A stretch of DNA of 64,000 bases from Ferrimonas balearica (GTDB lineage: Bacteria > Pseudomonadota > Gammaproteobacteria > Enterobacterales > Shewanellaceae): contig NZ_JAHVHW010000006.1 in NCBI RefSeq assembly GCF_019802055.1, positions 421,598-485,597 of the forward strand, given 5' to 3'. Positions 24,321 through 35,200 of the stretch are shown here, in pieces. Position 1 is the stretch's first letter. The number at the start of each line of letters is the position of its first letter. The notes beneath the pieces are model-generated. The model saw only the letters and a list, made by a program, of their open reading frames with translations, had not been told where the DNA came from and searched no databases. Position numbers and translations under genes: made by a program.

Positions 24321-26736
24321 ACAGGTACCCCTGGAAGCGCTGCGCGCCCTGACCCAGCAGGATATCGTAGCAGGCTTCCTCATCCACACCGTGAGCACTC
24401 CAGGGCAGGCCCAGGGTTCGGACAACCTGAACCTGAGCACGAAGCAGGGCCTGAGCCTGGGGCTTAGCCAGTGAACCAAAGTGGCGGCAATCCAGTTTCA
24501 CCTCAGTCAAGGGCAGAGCCAGCAACTGAGCCGGTGCCATCAGGCCACTGCTCAGATCATCCAGCACCAACTCAACGCCGCTATCCACCAACTCAGCCAA
24601 TACCACCAGTTCGTCCTCGGTACAGCCCAGCAACTCCCGCTCACACACTTCGATCGCCAGCGCACGACGGCCGATGCCGTGCCGCTCCAACTCCTCCTTC
24701 AGGCGCGCCACAAACCCTCTGGCCATGATCTGGCGCAGAGAGAAGTTCAGGCTCATCCGGTCGATGCCATGACGACGCAACGAAGCCAGATCCCGACAGG
24801 CCTGCTCCAACTGCAACTCAGTCAGACGGTCACTGAGGCCATACCGGGCAAGGGTTGGCAGAAACTCTTCAGGCAGGATCTCCCCCCGCTCGGGGTGATG
24901 CCAACGCAGCAGCGCCTCTACGGTGAGGATCTCCCGGTTGCTGTCCATGATCGGCTGATAGTGCAAACGCAGTTGGTTGTTTTCCAGGGCATGATGCAGG
25001 CTGTCCCGAAGCCACAGCAGGTGGCGCGCATCCTGGTGCAGACCAGGATGGTATATCCGGGTACTGCTGCGCTCCTGCTCCTTGGCGTTAAACACCGCCA
25101 GCTCTGCTTGCGCCAATACCGTGTTGGTATCCTGTCCGGGGCCGGGAATAAAGTGACAGATCCCGATGGTGGCCCCCATGCGAAGCGGCGTACCTTCGAC
25201 AATCCAAGGCTTGGCCAAGCCCTTATGGAGCCGCTCTCCGAGCAGCTCAGCCTGCTCTGACAGACTCAGGCCCGGACGCCCGGCAACCAGAATGGCAAAC
25301 TCATCCCCCTCCAGCCGAAGCATCGCAGTGGCTTCTGGCACCAGCTTATTCAGCCGACGCTCCACTTGCTCCAGCAGGCGATCCCCGGCTTGATGACCAT
25401 GAACGTCATTGACCACCTTGAAGTCATCCAGGTCGAGATAAAGCAGCAGTGCCCCATCCGATTCCACGTCGGCAGTCATCACCATCGGACCCAGGCGATG
25501 CAGGAGTGCCGGGCGGTTCAGGCCGGAAGCGTGATTTTCTCCGCTCAGTCCCAGTTGCGGCTGGCCCTGATCGTTGGTGACGTCGGTATGAGTCCCGATC
25601 ATTCGGCGGGGCCGCCCATCCCGGTCCCAATCCACCATCATCGCCTTATCCAGCACCCAGATGTAGTGACCATCCCGGTGGCATAAGCGGTGCAGGTTTT
25701 CGAATTCTCCGGTGGTGCCGTCAATGTAATCCTGCAGCTGCTTCAGCACCCGCCCGCGATCTTCCGGGTGAAGGCGCTGCTCCCAGGCATCGAAACTGGA
25801 GACCAGCTCATCATCGCGATACCCCAGCATCGCTTTCCAGTGGTGGGAGAGGAAAACCGTATTGGTGTCCAGCCGCCAGTCCCATACCCCAAGCTTTAAC
25901 CCCTCAACGGCATAGAGCCAACGCTGCTCACTGGCCACCAACTGGGCATAACTTTCCCTCAGGCGATGGTTGCTCTGGGTCATTTTGTGACTGAGTGTCG
26001 CCAACTCAGCGATGCGAAACTCCGTGGGTAACCTGAGCTCCGGCTCTCCAAGCCGGGGCAGCTGTCGGGACAACGCCTGCAGGGGGCCCGCTAAGAATCG
26101 ATACCCCAGCAGCAACATGCTGGCCGCCAGCAACAGCGCGAGGGCCCACAGCCAGGAGAGACGATCCACAAACTGCTGCTGTGTGATGGTATTAAGAGGG
26201 GTGAGATCCTGCTCCAGGTAAAGCAGACGGGGGATCAACTGGGGCTTGAGCTGCACCAGCGGGTAATAGATCTGAAGGCTGCCACGAAGCGGATCCTGAT
26301 GGAACTGAGCCCGTCCCTCCAGCAACGCCTTACCGGCCAACTCGCTCTGGTATCCATCCAGCAATAGGGTGGCTTGTCCACCACGCCAGATCATCTGGCT
26401 GCCCAGATAAACGCGTTGGTCACGGTCCACGATGGCAGCCGAGAGCAGATTACTGTCATGAGTCCACTGCAGCATGATCTGCTCAGCCACTTCTGCGGTG
26501 CGGCTGGTGCCGGCGGTCACCAGCAACTGCTCAAGTTGTTGGGCGCGCTGTTTCAACAGGTGGCGCTGTGCATCCTGAAGATGGCTTCGCATCATGTCCC
26601 GTCCCAGGACAAAATCCACCCCCACCAAAGTCACGACATACAGCAGCAGTGCCACTGCCATCACCAGCAGCAACGGCCAGCGAGGTCGGGGTAGGCGAGC
26701 CAACAGCGACCGGGACGAGGGCAAAGAGGGTGTCAC
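24232..26736 (-). CDS. Membrane PAS-GGDEF-EAL cyclic-di-GMP protein, probably partly degenerate
   Basis: An 834-residue inner-membrane protein. Transmembrane helices at about 20-42 and 193-214 flank a periplasmic sensor of about 150 residues. A PAS domain with PAC follows (about 275-395), then GGDEF (about 410-555) and EAL (about 570-815). The GGDEF signature reads EGDEF. In the EAL domain EALLRW, the Asn of LNFSL, the Glu of IEVCE, a Lys in VKLD and QGY are kept. The DDFGTG loop, however, is DDLSSG, and the usual AEGVE is AHGVD. Loss or reduction of activity is inferred. Confidence 0.88.
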   Translation of the reverse strand: MTPSLPSSRSLLARLPRPRWPLLLVMAVALLLYVVTLVGVDFVLGRDMMRSHLQDAQRHLLKQRAQQLEQLLVTAGTSRTAEVAEQIMLQWTHDSNLLSAAIVDRDQRVYLGSQMIWRGGQATLLLDGYQSELAGKALLEGRAQFHQDPLRGSLQIYYPLVQLKPQLIPRLLYLEQDLTPLNTITQQQFVDRLSWLWALALLLAASMLLLGYRFLAGPLQALSRQLPRLGEPELRLPTEFRIAELATLSHKMTQSNHRLRESYAQLVASEQRWLYAVEGLKLGVWDWRLDTNTVFLSHHWKAMLGYRDDELVSSFDAWEQRLHPEDRGRVLKQLQDYIDGTTGEFENLHRLCHRDGHYIWVLDKAMMVDWDRDGRPRRMIGTHTDVTNDQGQPQLGLSGENHASGLNRPALLHRLGPMVMTADVESDGALLLYLDLDDFKVVNDVHGHQAGDRLLEQVERRLNKLVPEATAMLRLEGDEFAILVAGRPGLSLSEQAELLGERLHKGLAKPWIVEGTPLRMGATIGICHFIPGPGQDTNTVLAQAELAVFNAKEQERSSTRIYHPGLHQDARHLLWLRDSLHHALENNQLRLHYQPIMDSNREILTVEALLRWHHPERGEILPEEFLPTLARYGLSDRLTELQLEQACRDLASLRRHGIDRMSLNFSLRQIMARGFVARLKEELERHGIGRRALAIEVCERELLGCTEDELVVLAELVDSGVELVLDDLSSGLMAPAQLLALPLTEVKLDCRHFGSLAKPQAQALLRAQVQVVRTLGLPWSAHGVDEEACYDILLGQGAQRFQGYLFSAPRPLDSLLKRLKMQQHHGEPTTALPH

Positions 26737-26862
26737 GGCCTGACTTCCTTGTTAGGGTTCCAACCCCTAGCATACCGGTCCCCCACCCTCGATCAAAGAG
26801 GCGGAAAAGTGAACGCAATTACCTGTCAATTTGCCTTGGATTCATGGAGATGTGTGCGAGTG

Positions 26863-26982
26863 TCAGGCGTTCTGGCCCGCCACATAGCCGCTGCTCCAGG
26901 CCCACTGGAAGTTAAATCCACCAAGCCATCCGGTGACATCCATCACCTCACCGACAAAGAACAGGCCGGGAACCGATTTGCA
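26863..26982. repeat. Left copy of a 120-base direct repeat (3' end of yhiN)
   Basis: This segment matches 36189-36308 at 119 of 120 positions (A at 26976 against T at 36302). It corresponds exactly to the last 40 codons of yhiN, including its TGA. It begins at the stop codon itself. Together the two copies bound the accessory island; the left one is a detached gene remnant. Confidence 0.95.
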
Positions 26983-27297
26983 ATACAGTCGGCGCCAGCG
27001 TTGAATCACTTCTGTGGTGTCTCATTGTTCGGCTTGCTCTGGCTCAATACACAGCACCACATGAGTGTGATTACTCATTACCGCAAAGGCGCACACACTG
27101 ATGGCAAACACCTCTGCCAGTTGCAGCAAGCGCTCTTCAACCCACTGGCGACGATGCTCGTAACTCTTGCCACTGTAGGGGTCTTGCCCACATAGAAAGC
27201 TGCGCCTGACGCAGCGACTGACACAGTGGTAGTAGCATGTGTCCTGCAAACTGACCTGTTGGCTTCTGGCCTTCGGCATCTCCCTGTCCTCAAGCAC
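26983..27297 (-). pseudogene. N-terminal fragment of an IS200/REP-associated (Y1) transposase
   Basis: The 91-codon open part begins MLEDREMPKARSQQVSLQ and includes CYYHCVSRCVRRSFLCG and AVMSNHTHVVL. The last is the HUH metal-binding motif of Y1 transposases. A TGA at 27022-27024 interrupts it, but the frame continues with transposase-like codons ([13 protein letters not shown]) to 26983 and then enters the yhiN tail in the same frame. The usual C-terminal half with the catalytic tyrosine is missing, so it cannot be active. Confidence 0.8.
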
Positions 27298-27618
27298 GCT
27301 CCCTGTTCAGTAAGCCTAAGAGCCATAGCAATTAGCCGCTGTTAAATTTCATAAAACCAACTAAATTACTGGTGTCTTATTAGCTTTTATTAGCCTTATA
27401 GCCCTTATTAGCGATGAAATATCTGAATTTAGATAATCGTGCGTTTTAGGGGCCTTGTTCACATATCAACCAAGAAGACTGGATTAACTATATAAATGCT
27501 GCCCACTTCGTTCTGTGCCCTACCGCATCTAGCTAAAAATACCACTTCCTGGACTTGTTATGTAAATTAAAAGCGGGTGTCCAATTAATCGGTCCACGGG
27601 TGTCACATTAGCCCATCA
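27298..27618. other. AT-rich gene-free stretch with an IS-end-like motif
   Basis: No coding sequence can be supported. Several TTATTAGC-like repeats occur at 27375-27412. ATTAAAAGCGGGTGTCC (27566-27582) resembles GATTAAAGTGGGTGTCC at 28467-28483; the two may be ends of the elements that left the transposase fragments. Confidence 0.5.
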
Positions 27619-27945
27619 TTATTTACATTTTACCAAAATCGACTCCGATCCCCCCTCGTACCGACTTCGCGATTGTTCAATTACTTCATAGTGACCTTTA
27701 CATTCCACAGGTTTGGGGCTGAAATCTTGAAGCAGTTTCAGTATCCTTTCCAAACTAGGGCTTTCTTTCTCTTCTTGTTCAAAGTCGTATACTTGAAACT
27801 GATAATACTTTCCAGGCCCATATAGCTCAACCATAGAAGATTGCCATTCACTCCCAAAATCATAAAACCTGTTTTGGACTGCTACACAGCTACAAATGGA
27901 ACCTATAGAAGCAGCAATAATGAACTTGCTTTTTATACTAATCAT
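27619..27945 (-). CDS. Small putative lipoprotein, possible displaced immunity gene
   Basis: A 108-residue protein with a hydrophobic N-terminus (MISIKSKFIIAASIGSICSC) ending in a lipobox-like ICSC. The mature part is polar and has two further cysteines near the C-terminus (VECKG, VKCK). No family is recognised. Its ATG overlaps the end of the preceding broken frame by eight bases, the arrangement usual for toxin-tip/immunity pairs. I chose 27945 over the longer reading because it yields the signal sequence. Function is inference only. Confidence 0.5.
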   Translation of the reverse strand: MISIKSKFIIAASIGSICSCVAVQNRFYDFGSEWQSSMVELYGPGKYYQFQVYDFEQEEKESPSLERILKLLQDFSPKPVECKGHYEVIEQSRSRYEGGSESILVKCK

Positions 27946-28245
27946 AAAATCTTCTCCTGCCAAAACCATAAACATATGGTGCATAGCTTGTATAACCTAC
28001 TGCAGTGTAGGCAGCAGCAGGAACTGTTCCTAATAGGCTCCAGGCTTGAAAAGCAGTGTTGTATGCCTCTCCAGCCCAAATTACCATACCTGTTGCATTG
28101 TCGTATCCATGAAAACCGAACAACTTAGAAATGTCAGAATTACTGAAGTCATGAACTTTATAAACATCGTTTAAATATCTCGCATATCATATATTTTATT
28201 ATAAAAAGAATAGCCTTCTTGAGGAGCCTTTTGGGTTAATCTTAA
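27938..28245 (-). pseudogene. Frameshifted remnant of a secreted-protein C-terminus (possible orphan toxin tip)
   Basis: Two short frames abut. The first (28245 to 28171) reads LRLTQKAPQEGYSFYNKIYD and on. The second (28186 to 27938) continues RYLNDVYKVHDFSNSDISKL, then GYDNATGMVIWAGEAYNTAF and GFGRRRFYD. Joined by one frameshift near 28171-28186 they make a coherent stretch of about 100 residues with no start codon and no upstream partner. Position just before a small lipoprotein gene suggests an orphan polymorphic-toxin cassette. The family is not recognised. Confidence 0.35.
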
Positions 28246-28364
28246 CCCCCCCGCCGGTGTTCATAGCTCTTGCCCGTATAATGGTCCTGCCCACACAAAA
28301 AGCTTCGGCGCACACAGCAACTGACGCAGTGGTAATAGCAGGAATCCTGCAAACTGACTTGATT
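28246..28364 (-). pseudogene. Second fragment of the same IS200/REP-type transposase
   Basis: The minus strand encodes QVSLQDSCYYHCVSCCVRR followed by SFLCGQDHYTGKSYEHRR. This is nearly identical to residues about 15-50 of the fragment at 27022-27297 (QVSLQDTCYYHCVSRCVRR). It stops within a run of G residues at 28246-28252, next to an inverted repeat. Only about 37 codons survive. Confidence 0.75.
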
Positions 28365-28785
28365 TCGATGGGGCTGGGGTATGGAACACTGCGGGGTCAG
28401 GGTTGGTCACTAAATAACAGCCTACCCTGGTCCTAACCTGAATCATCGCAACTTCGAGTTAAATAAGATTAAAGTGGGTGTCCTCGTAGAATTATCGCGG
28501 TACGCAAAGAGAAGAATCAAAGTAATTGAAGAGAAAGTAAAGCTATTCCAGGAAAATCGAGATTCGTCACCTCACCGCTTTCGAAAATCCTTCCTTTAAA
28601 TGTGCAGTTTGAAACAGTATGTCATCCAGAGCTTCATAGCATACCGTCCAGATCAAACCAGTAGAAGTGACCAGTCGCACCGGCACCGATAATTAGCGGC
28701 GCTGGCCAGCGCCGACCAGCCTGCTGGAACAGGCTGGTCGGTTCGACTAGTGCTGGACATCACTAAGGTGAGGCTATGGTTCGCT
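28365..28785. other. Gene-free stretch with two adjacent palindromes
   Basis: No gene is supported here. CGGCGCTGG/CCAGCGCCG (28697-28714) is a perfect 18-base palindrome. Next to it, an 11-base-pair hairpin (28713-28723 with 28730-28740, loop CTGGAA) follows. There is no T-tract on either side, so they are poor terminators; they may be a REP-like or recombination-associated structure. The GC-rich block contrasts sharply with the AT-rich island around it. Confidence 0.6.
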
Positions 28786-29253
28786 CTAGTTACAATCTAA
28801 AGCAGCACGGGCTTTTTCATATTCCGCTATATCGCTACGCGAGTCTTTGTTCACATAATCGAAAAGTTCCGCTAGTACAGAGCTCTCACTATCTAGAACA
28901 ATAGTAATATAGACTGACTCAAAGTAACCCGAGACAGCATATGGTTTAACTCCAAGTCGCATTAATTTTTTGACATCATCGAATTGGTGAAAGTTTGCTG
29001 CATGACTTATCAAGAACTCGCCATATTCAGATAAGAAGTTATCTCTTTCATCGAATGGGATAGCATCTATACCACCCGACTTGAAGAACTCTAAAGGATT
29101 ACCATATTTCTTGCTGAAGTTTTTCGACGTCAACATATAAATTTCTCTATCAGAGTTAACTGCCATATTTTCAGAAATGTATTCTGACCTACAATCCGCC
29201 ATAGATATGCTAGAAAAAAGGTATAAGAAAAATACTAAAAAAAATGCTCTCAT
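28786..29253 (-). CDS. Small secreted protein, candidate immunity protein for the RHS toxin
   Basis: A 155-residue protein with a clear signal peptide (MRAFFLVFFLYLFSSISMA). The mature part is helical, with a stretch (FHQFDDVKKLMRLGVKPYAV) reminiscent of an ankyrin repeat, and two cysteines (DCRSE, ALDCN). The ATGA start overlaps the stop of the large RHS gene by four bases, so the two are translationally coupled. Immunity genes of polymorphic toxins sit exactly here, and ankyrin-like immunity proteins are known. An exported location would suit protection in the periplasm. Function not proven. Confidence 0.6.
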   Translation of the reverse strand: MRAFFLVFFLYLFSSISMADCRSEYISENMAVNSDREIYMLTSKNFSKKYGNPLEFFKSGGIDAIPFDERDNFLSEYGEFLISHAANFHQFDDVKKLMRLGVKPYAVSGYFESVYITIVLDSESSVLAELFDYVNKDSRSDIAEYEKARAALDCN

Positions 29254-32200
29254 CTTTTTATAAACTCCACATCAACTCGCCCGTAGCTATCATACACAAA
29301 CCTGTGTCTTAAAGGAGGCGGAGGCGCAACTCCCATCAAGTCATTGAAGGCGCCAATTGCATTACTTATCAAACCCATTTTATTGGGGTTAACTAAAGCG
29401 TCTACACCAGATTTAAGAAGTGTATTAGCTGTCAACTCCATATTGGCAGATAGGTTACCATTCACCGCTAGCGCCTGAATACGACGTAAATCACTAGAGT
29501 ACAATTGGGCGCCTAACAAAACAGATTCATCATCTCTGTGAGCGAGCTCTGGAAAGTTTGCTCGAATCCCTTCAACATCATTGGCACCAACCAACTTCTT
29601 GATTAGCATTCTTTTTTCATAAGCTTCTGATTCAATCTCATTATTTATCTTAGCCCGATGTCTTTCTGTTAACCTCGCTCGAGCATCATCGTTCAACAAT
29701 CGAGAGAAAGCACCAGTAACAGCTCCATTAGCAAACTTGCCACCACTGATTGCAGAAGCCGTACCACCAATAAGCGCAGCTTTGACCGCATTACCAACTC
29801 GGTCTCCAATCTCTGTTGCTCCATCAACAAACAAACTGTCGCCACCTACTTGACCAACGCCTTGCACGAAACCTGCTGCCACAAACCCATGACCAAACTT
29901 ACCACCTTGCAAGACACTGCTCACTCCACCAACTGCCCCGTGAGCAGCAACTTTACCAAGATTAAAACCTTGGACATCCCAACCATGCAAAGCACCAAAT
30001 GCCGCACCTGTAAATGCTCCTACCAATGCACCTTTCAAGGAACCAGTTGCTACTCCGCCTGCAACGAAACCAGTTATTGCCCCTTGAACCACTACGTTAC
30101 CGATACCAAAAGCGTTCGCCAATAACCCTCCTGCACCAGGAAGCCAAACGCTGATGGCAATAGCTGCTATCTGACGCCAGTACTTCTTGATAGCTTTAAA
30201 GAGCTTTTTGAAGAAGAACCCACTGGGATCGGTATAGCTCATCGGATTGTTCAACACATAACTATACCGGTTGTAGTTCTGCAAGTTATTCGGTGCCTGG
30301 ATATTTGGATCGGCCTGTAGGAACCGGCCAAGGGTCGGATCATAGATCCGACCATTCATATGGATGATATTCAAGTGAGAAAGTTGTTCATGCCCGGTAT
30401 AGCCATTATTAAGAGACGGGGATATGGCTACTCCAAGTATTGAGCTGCTAAATGTTTGTAGACGTTTACCCCATGCATCATAGGAAAATTGCTGTACAAC
30501 TCGTCCGCTCTGGTTCGTTACTGTAGTAACCGAACCTTGATGATCATTATGAAGATAAAATCGGTCGGAAGATCCATTACTACGCTTAGTAATGATGATG
30601 TTTCCAACATAGTATTTATGTTCAGTTAAATTGGAAACACTACTTCCTGTTCGAACAATCTTTTCATATAAGCCAGACACATAGGTCGTTGCGTAGTAAA
30701 CTGCCGATCCATTTTCCATTTTCTTATCGTAACGATAGTAACGATTACGATTTTGATCATATTTATAGCTACTGAACTCTTGGCCTTTGTTGATCCGTTT
30801 AACCCTATCGTAAGAGGTATATTGATAGGTTCTTATTCCATCGCTACGAATGTTTCCGTTGCTATCATAAGTAAATCCCCGAGTCTCACTGCCTGAGGGC
30901 ACTATTGATATCGATAAGTTTCGACTCTGCGAACTATAAGGCCCTACTGATGGGTTGCACGGCTGCGCCGTAACGACTCGACTAGAAAAGATTGAGAAAG
31001 AGGACATCAACACTGGGCCAGGTCCCGGGGTTGGCCCACAGCCATCCCCAGGACTCGGTGTAACCTCAATAACCGTTATTGAAGACTCTAGCTGAACTTG
31101 CTTGAGTCGATAAGGGTTCTGCGAATCGTAGATATACTGACCCACACCTTCCTTATTAGTTATATTACCAAGCTCATCATATTGAACGGCATATCCAATT
31201 TGCTCTCCGAGACCATGGCTGGTAGTTACTTCTGACAATCGATAGAGTTCATCATACGCATATCCGTTATTCCAATTCAGAGAGGCAGTCGATAGGTTCA
31301 TCGACCTATGTGTCAGATTACCTAGTTCGTCAAACTGATAGCTCAAATCATGAAGGGTATTCCCCCCTTTCCTCAGTAAAATGCTATCGATAAATCCGGT
31401 TCGCGCTTTGTAATCTCGATTTTCAATAACATTATTACCATATGTCGCCGATACAATATTACCGCGCGAATCCATATTATTAATCGTCATATATGGACGA
31501 TTTGACACTGGATCAACCCGTCTCCTTAAGTAACCTGATGAGTTATATTCGTTCCGAACTTTTACTTGACTGTCTGGATAATTTATTTGATAAACTCTTC
31601 CAAGATTATCGTAGCTGTAACCGATGCTATAGGTGCTTCCATTTAACTTAATCCGAATTCGGCGCACCAACCCCGTTGTATAGTAATCATATGATTTTCT
31701 AGTTTCGACATTTGCGCTAGTACAACTCGTAACACCTGTTGCCAATTTCTTTTCTTCAACAAGTAAACCAGCGGTATTACTGTTTCGGTTTCCATACCTC
31801 CAGCAAGTTACCCCCTCCGGTTCGATTCTCTTTATTTTTCTACCAAGGTTGTCATACTCAAAACTAACAATTTGACCCAAAGCATTAGTTTGACTCAATA
31901 GCTCTCCAAGTGCATTATATTGATAGTTCCAGGTTCCCTTATCAATATCCGTGGTTTGGTATTTTCTGCCATATTTATCAAAGCGACTGAAGGTTCTGGT
32001 AAACCGTGATCGCGAATCAGTCTCAACTTGAGTGGATATCACATTTCCATACGAGTCATATCGATGATAAATTCGACTTCCTAGTTCGTCCTCAACATAG
32101 GATATTTCTCCCAGTCCGTTCACAACCTTCGTCTTTCTATTGCCATTATCATCAAGAACCTGCACAGTCCTGCCGCGATAACTTGTTGTAGTCAGAGCAC

Positions 32201-35200
32201 CGCTAGGCGTGTGCTGCCTTTTGACTCTGGAGTGAATATCGTAGGTAAAGGTTGTTTTATAGTTTGATGGCCATCCAATACCAGGTTCAGAGTTTCCAAC
32301 TGCTCTCCCTAGCGAGTCATATTCCGTTTTGGATACTACCCAATTCCCATTAAAGTGTCGCTTTGATTTTGCAACTACCCGACCATACTTATCAAATATC
32401 GTTCTGTGGTCTGGTGCACCGCTTTGGCGCTTCTCAATATAGTAGTAGGCATTACTAATATTGTTGCAAGAACCACAAAGTTGATAGTAAGTGGCTACTG
32501 TTCCACCGGTAGGAGGTCTAATCCTTATTTCCCTTCCCCATACATCATAAGTGGTTATAGTGCTTCGATCATTGGGGTCATTCATGGTTACGGTTAGGAT
32601 CTTGCCTTGCACCTCATCCGCTGAAACACCGTTGTATTGGTATGTTACTGTATCACCGACGGGATTGGTTTTACTTTCCAAATAGCGACCATTATTCCCC
32701 CAACTTTGAGTGGTCACTCGAGTTGACTTACTACTGCCATTCCAATTGATACCAGCTGTAACTGAGCTAGATATCTGATTTCCGTACCTATCAAAGTCAA
32801 GTTGTGTTTTTACTTCGTAGAGAGGCTCATCGGGAGCCATTGTCGACTCAAACATCACTCCACGATCATCGTAAATGAATGCAGATTTCCGAGTTATTGC
32901 AACTTGTCCCATACGCGTTTTCGTTATGGTAGTTTCACTCAGTCTACCTTTTTCTGCACCACCGCCATCCCCTTGATAGCTGTTTTCTGTTCGGGTAGTT
33001 AGCAATGTATTTCCGTTATCAGGATCGAACTGCGTGATCAAAATATCGATGGCGTTACCGTAGTCGTCATAATCGGTTTCCGTCTGACTTTTGGCAACTT
33101 TGTAGATAACACCATTTGTTCCTCTCTCACGCTTGGTGTCATTACTTTCTACAAGTAGAGAAAACATGGCGTTATCTGAATGGGCGGAGACACCAAATGA
33201 ATATATATTTGTCGAGCTATTTAGTAGCTCTCCCTGATGGAATTGACTAGTACTTGATGGTGTGCCGACCAGTGGAAAAAATTGATTGTAATGCGTAGTT
33301 GTTTCTATTCCCGTCTGCTCATCAATTGAAGTAAGAAATTCAAACCCCAATGCTCCTCGGCCGAGTCGATTTAGTGCAAAACCACCATAGCGATAACTAA
33401 CGGATACAGTGCTGTCATCTCCGGTTTCGGTTTGCACACGCTTAACCACCATAAGTGGCGATATCAGACCAAAGTTACCATTTTCAACTTCAATGCTGGC
33501 GCTTTGTATTGGATAAACAGGATACTCACCGTCAACTTTATCAGTAAGTCTCCCGTAGCTTATCTGAGTTCTCCCTCCAAGGCCATCGTATATATCTGAA
33601 ATCGAACTTGAATTGATTGAAATGTAGGAATCATACCGGTGCCAAGCAGAGTTGGTCGCGGAGTACATCTGTGGTATACCTTCTCCTTGTGTATCCGCTA
33701 TCCTTAATACCTCATAGCTGGATATTGACTGACTTCCTCTATTTGGCCAAGACAACTGTCCAGCAGTATTAAATTCTGTTACATGAAATCGTACTATCTG
33801 GTTCCCATAAGGAACTATAATATCGGTTTTTCCATCTACATTAACGTCAAAGAAATAGGTTTTTGATATGTCAGAATTAGTGATCGACACTCCAGTATCT
33901 ATCGGATTATTTAGCCTATTTCCGTTTGACACTCTTACATACCAACGGTTGTTCTTAACATAAGCAATATCAGTTAGACCGTCACCATTAAAGTCAGCCG
34001 CCCTAACATTTGCTGACTCTCCAACATCGCTAACAGTTTGACGCTCAGTATATGTTCCACTTTGGGATACGTATAGGCGCCACGAAGAAGTCGTTTCCCA
34101 AGTAGTATTTGTGTAATCTTCTCGACACTCGGAGGCATCCGCCACGCCGGATAAGTGCTCCCCACTGCCGTTTATTTGACAGCGCCCTTCAGTTACTTTA
34201 AGTAAAAGGTCTGTCTTTCCATCGCCATTGAAGTCGAGCAGCGCACTATTTTTTAGTGTTGAGTGACTTGATATACCGCTGTTGAGCTGTAGATCTGATT
34301 GAAAATTTAACAATGTTTGTTTTGCTTGTAGTTCCCCTCCATCATTTCTGTACCAATTTAATGAACCGTTCTCAGTAAATAGAATGTCCTCCAGTCCGTC
34401 ACCATCAGGATCGGCAATCAGTACTTGGCCTTCAAACCCTATCGCTCTTTTTCCTGTTGGGATTGATCGATAATAGGTAGTCCGTTCAAAAGTGTCACAC
34501 TCTTCAAGCATTTCATTGGCAATGGAGGCACCACTGACACTATGAGCATCCCTATTTGAACAGTAAGGCACTTCTTCAGTGTTCAGTTCATACGTCAATA
34601 CAAACCAATTGCTGTCAGCACCTCCTGACACAAGAAGATCACGCTGTCCCTGGCCGGTGAAATTGATCACGTGGGCATATTGTGGCTGAGCAGCACCGAC
34701 GGAACCCATAATGACCGAACTGTTGTTTTCAAAATTATGGAGTTTCCACTGGCTACCCGTTGAGTAAATCATGTCTGACCGGCCATTACCGGTCATATCG
34801 AAAAAACGTGCAGTGTGACGATTGCTCGTTGATGCAGCTTCGCTCTGAGGCGGAGCAAAAAGTTGGAAGTTACTTGTGGTGCTTAGAAAGCGATTCCAAG
34901 TGAAGTTAATCGGCGCGCTACAATTTGATGAAGATGGCTCAACGCAGCGTCGGATCGACACCAATCGATTTTTGTTTAGGTGGTTAAATGCCTCATCGTA
35001 GCTGAGATCATATCTTGACGACAATTCACCATCTGTCGATACTTCGATAGACCGAAGAAGCTTATTCATTCCTATCAAAGCGCCGAGATAGTAACCTCTG
35101 GTCGGCTTACTCTTATTGTTATATTGAAATTCAACTCGCTGATAGGGTAACTCATTGCCATGGCCCCCATAAGCAATGGCCGAAAGATAATGTTCCCCTT

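Noticed and set aside
27022..27024. TGA in the transposase fragment read as selenocysteine or programmed stop
   Set aside because: The gene is truncated and fused to a yhiN remnant, with no SECIS-like structure evident. A decay mutation (for example TGG to TGA) is simpler.
28473..28602. Short plus-strand frame starting GTGGGTGTCCTCG
   Set aside because: About 43 codons that begin within the IS-end-like motif, with no ribosome-binding site and no recognisable family.
28697..28740. Integron attC site
   Set aside because: The paired hairpins lack recognisable R'/R'' core sites (GTT at the cleavage triplet in the right context) and there is no integrase or cassette array.
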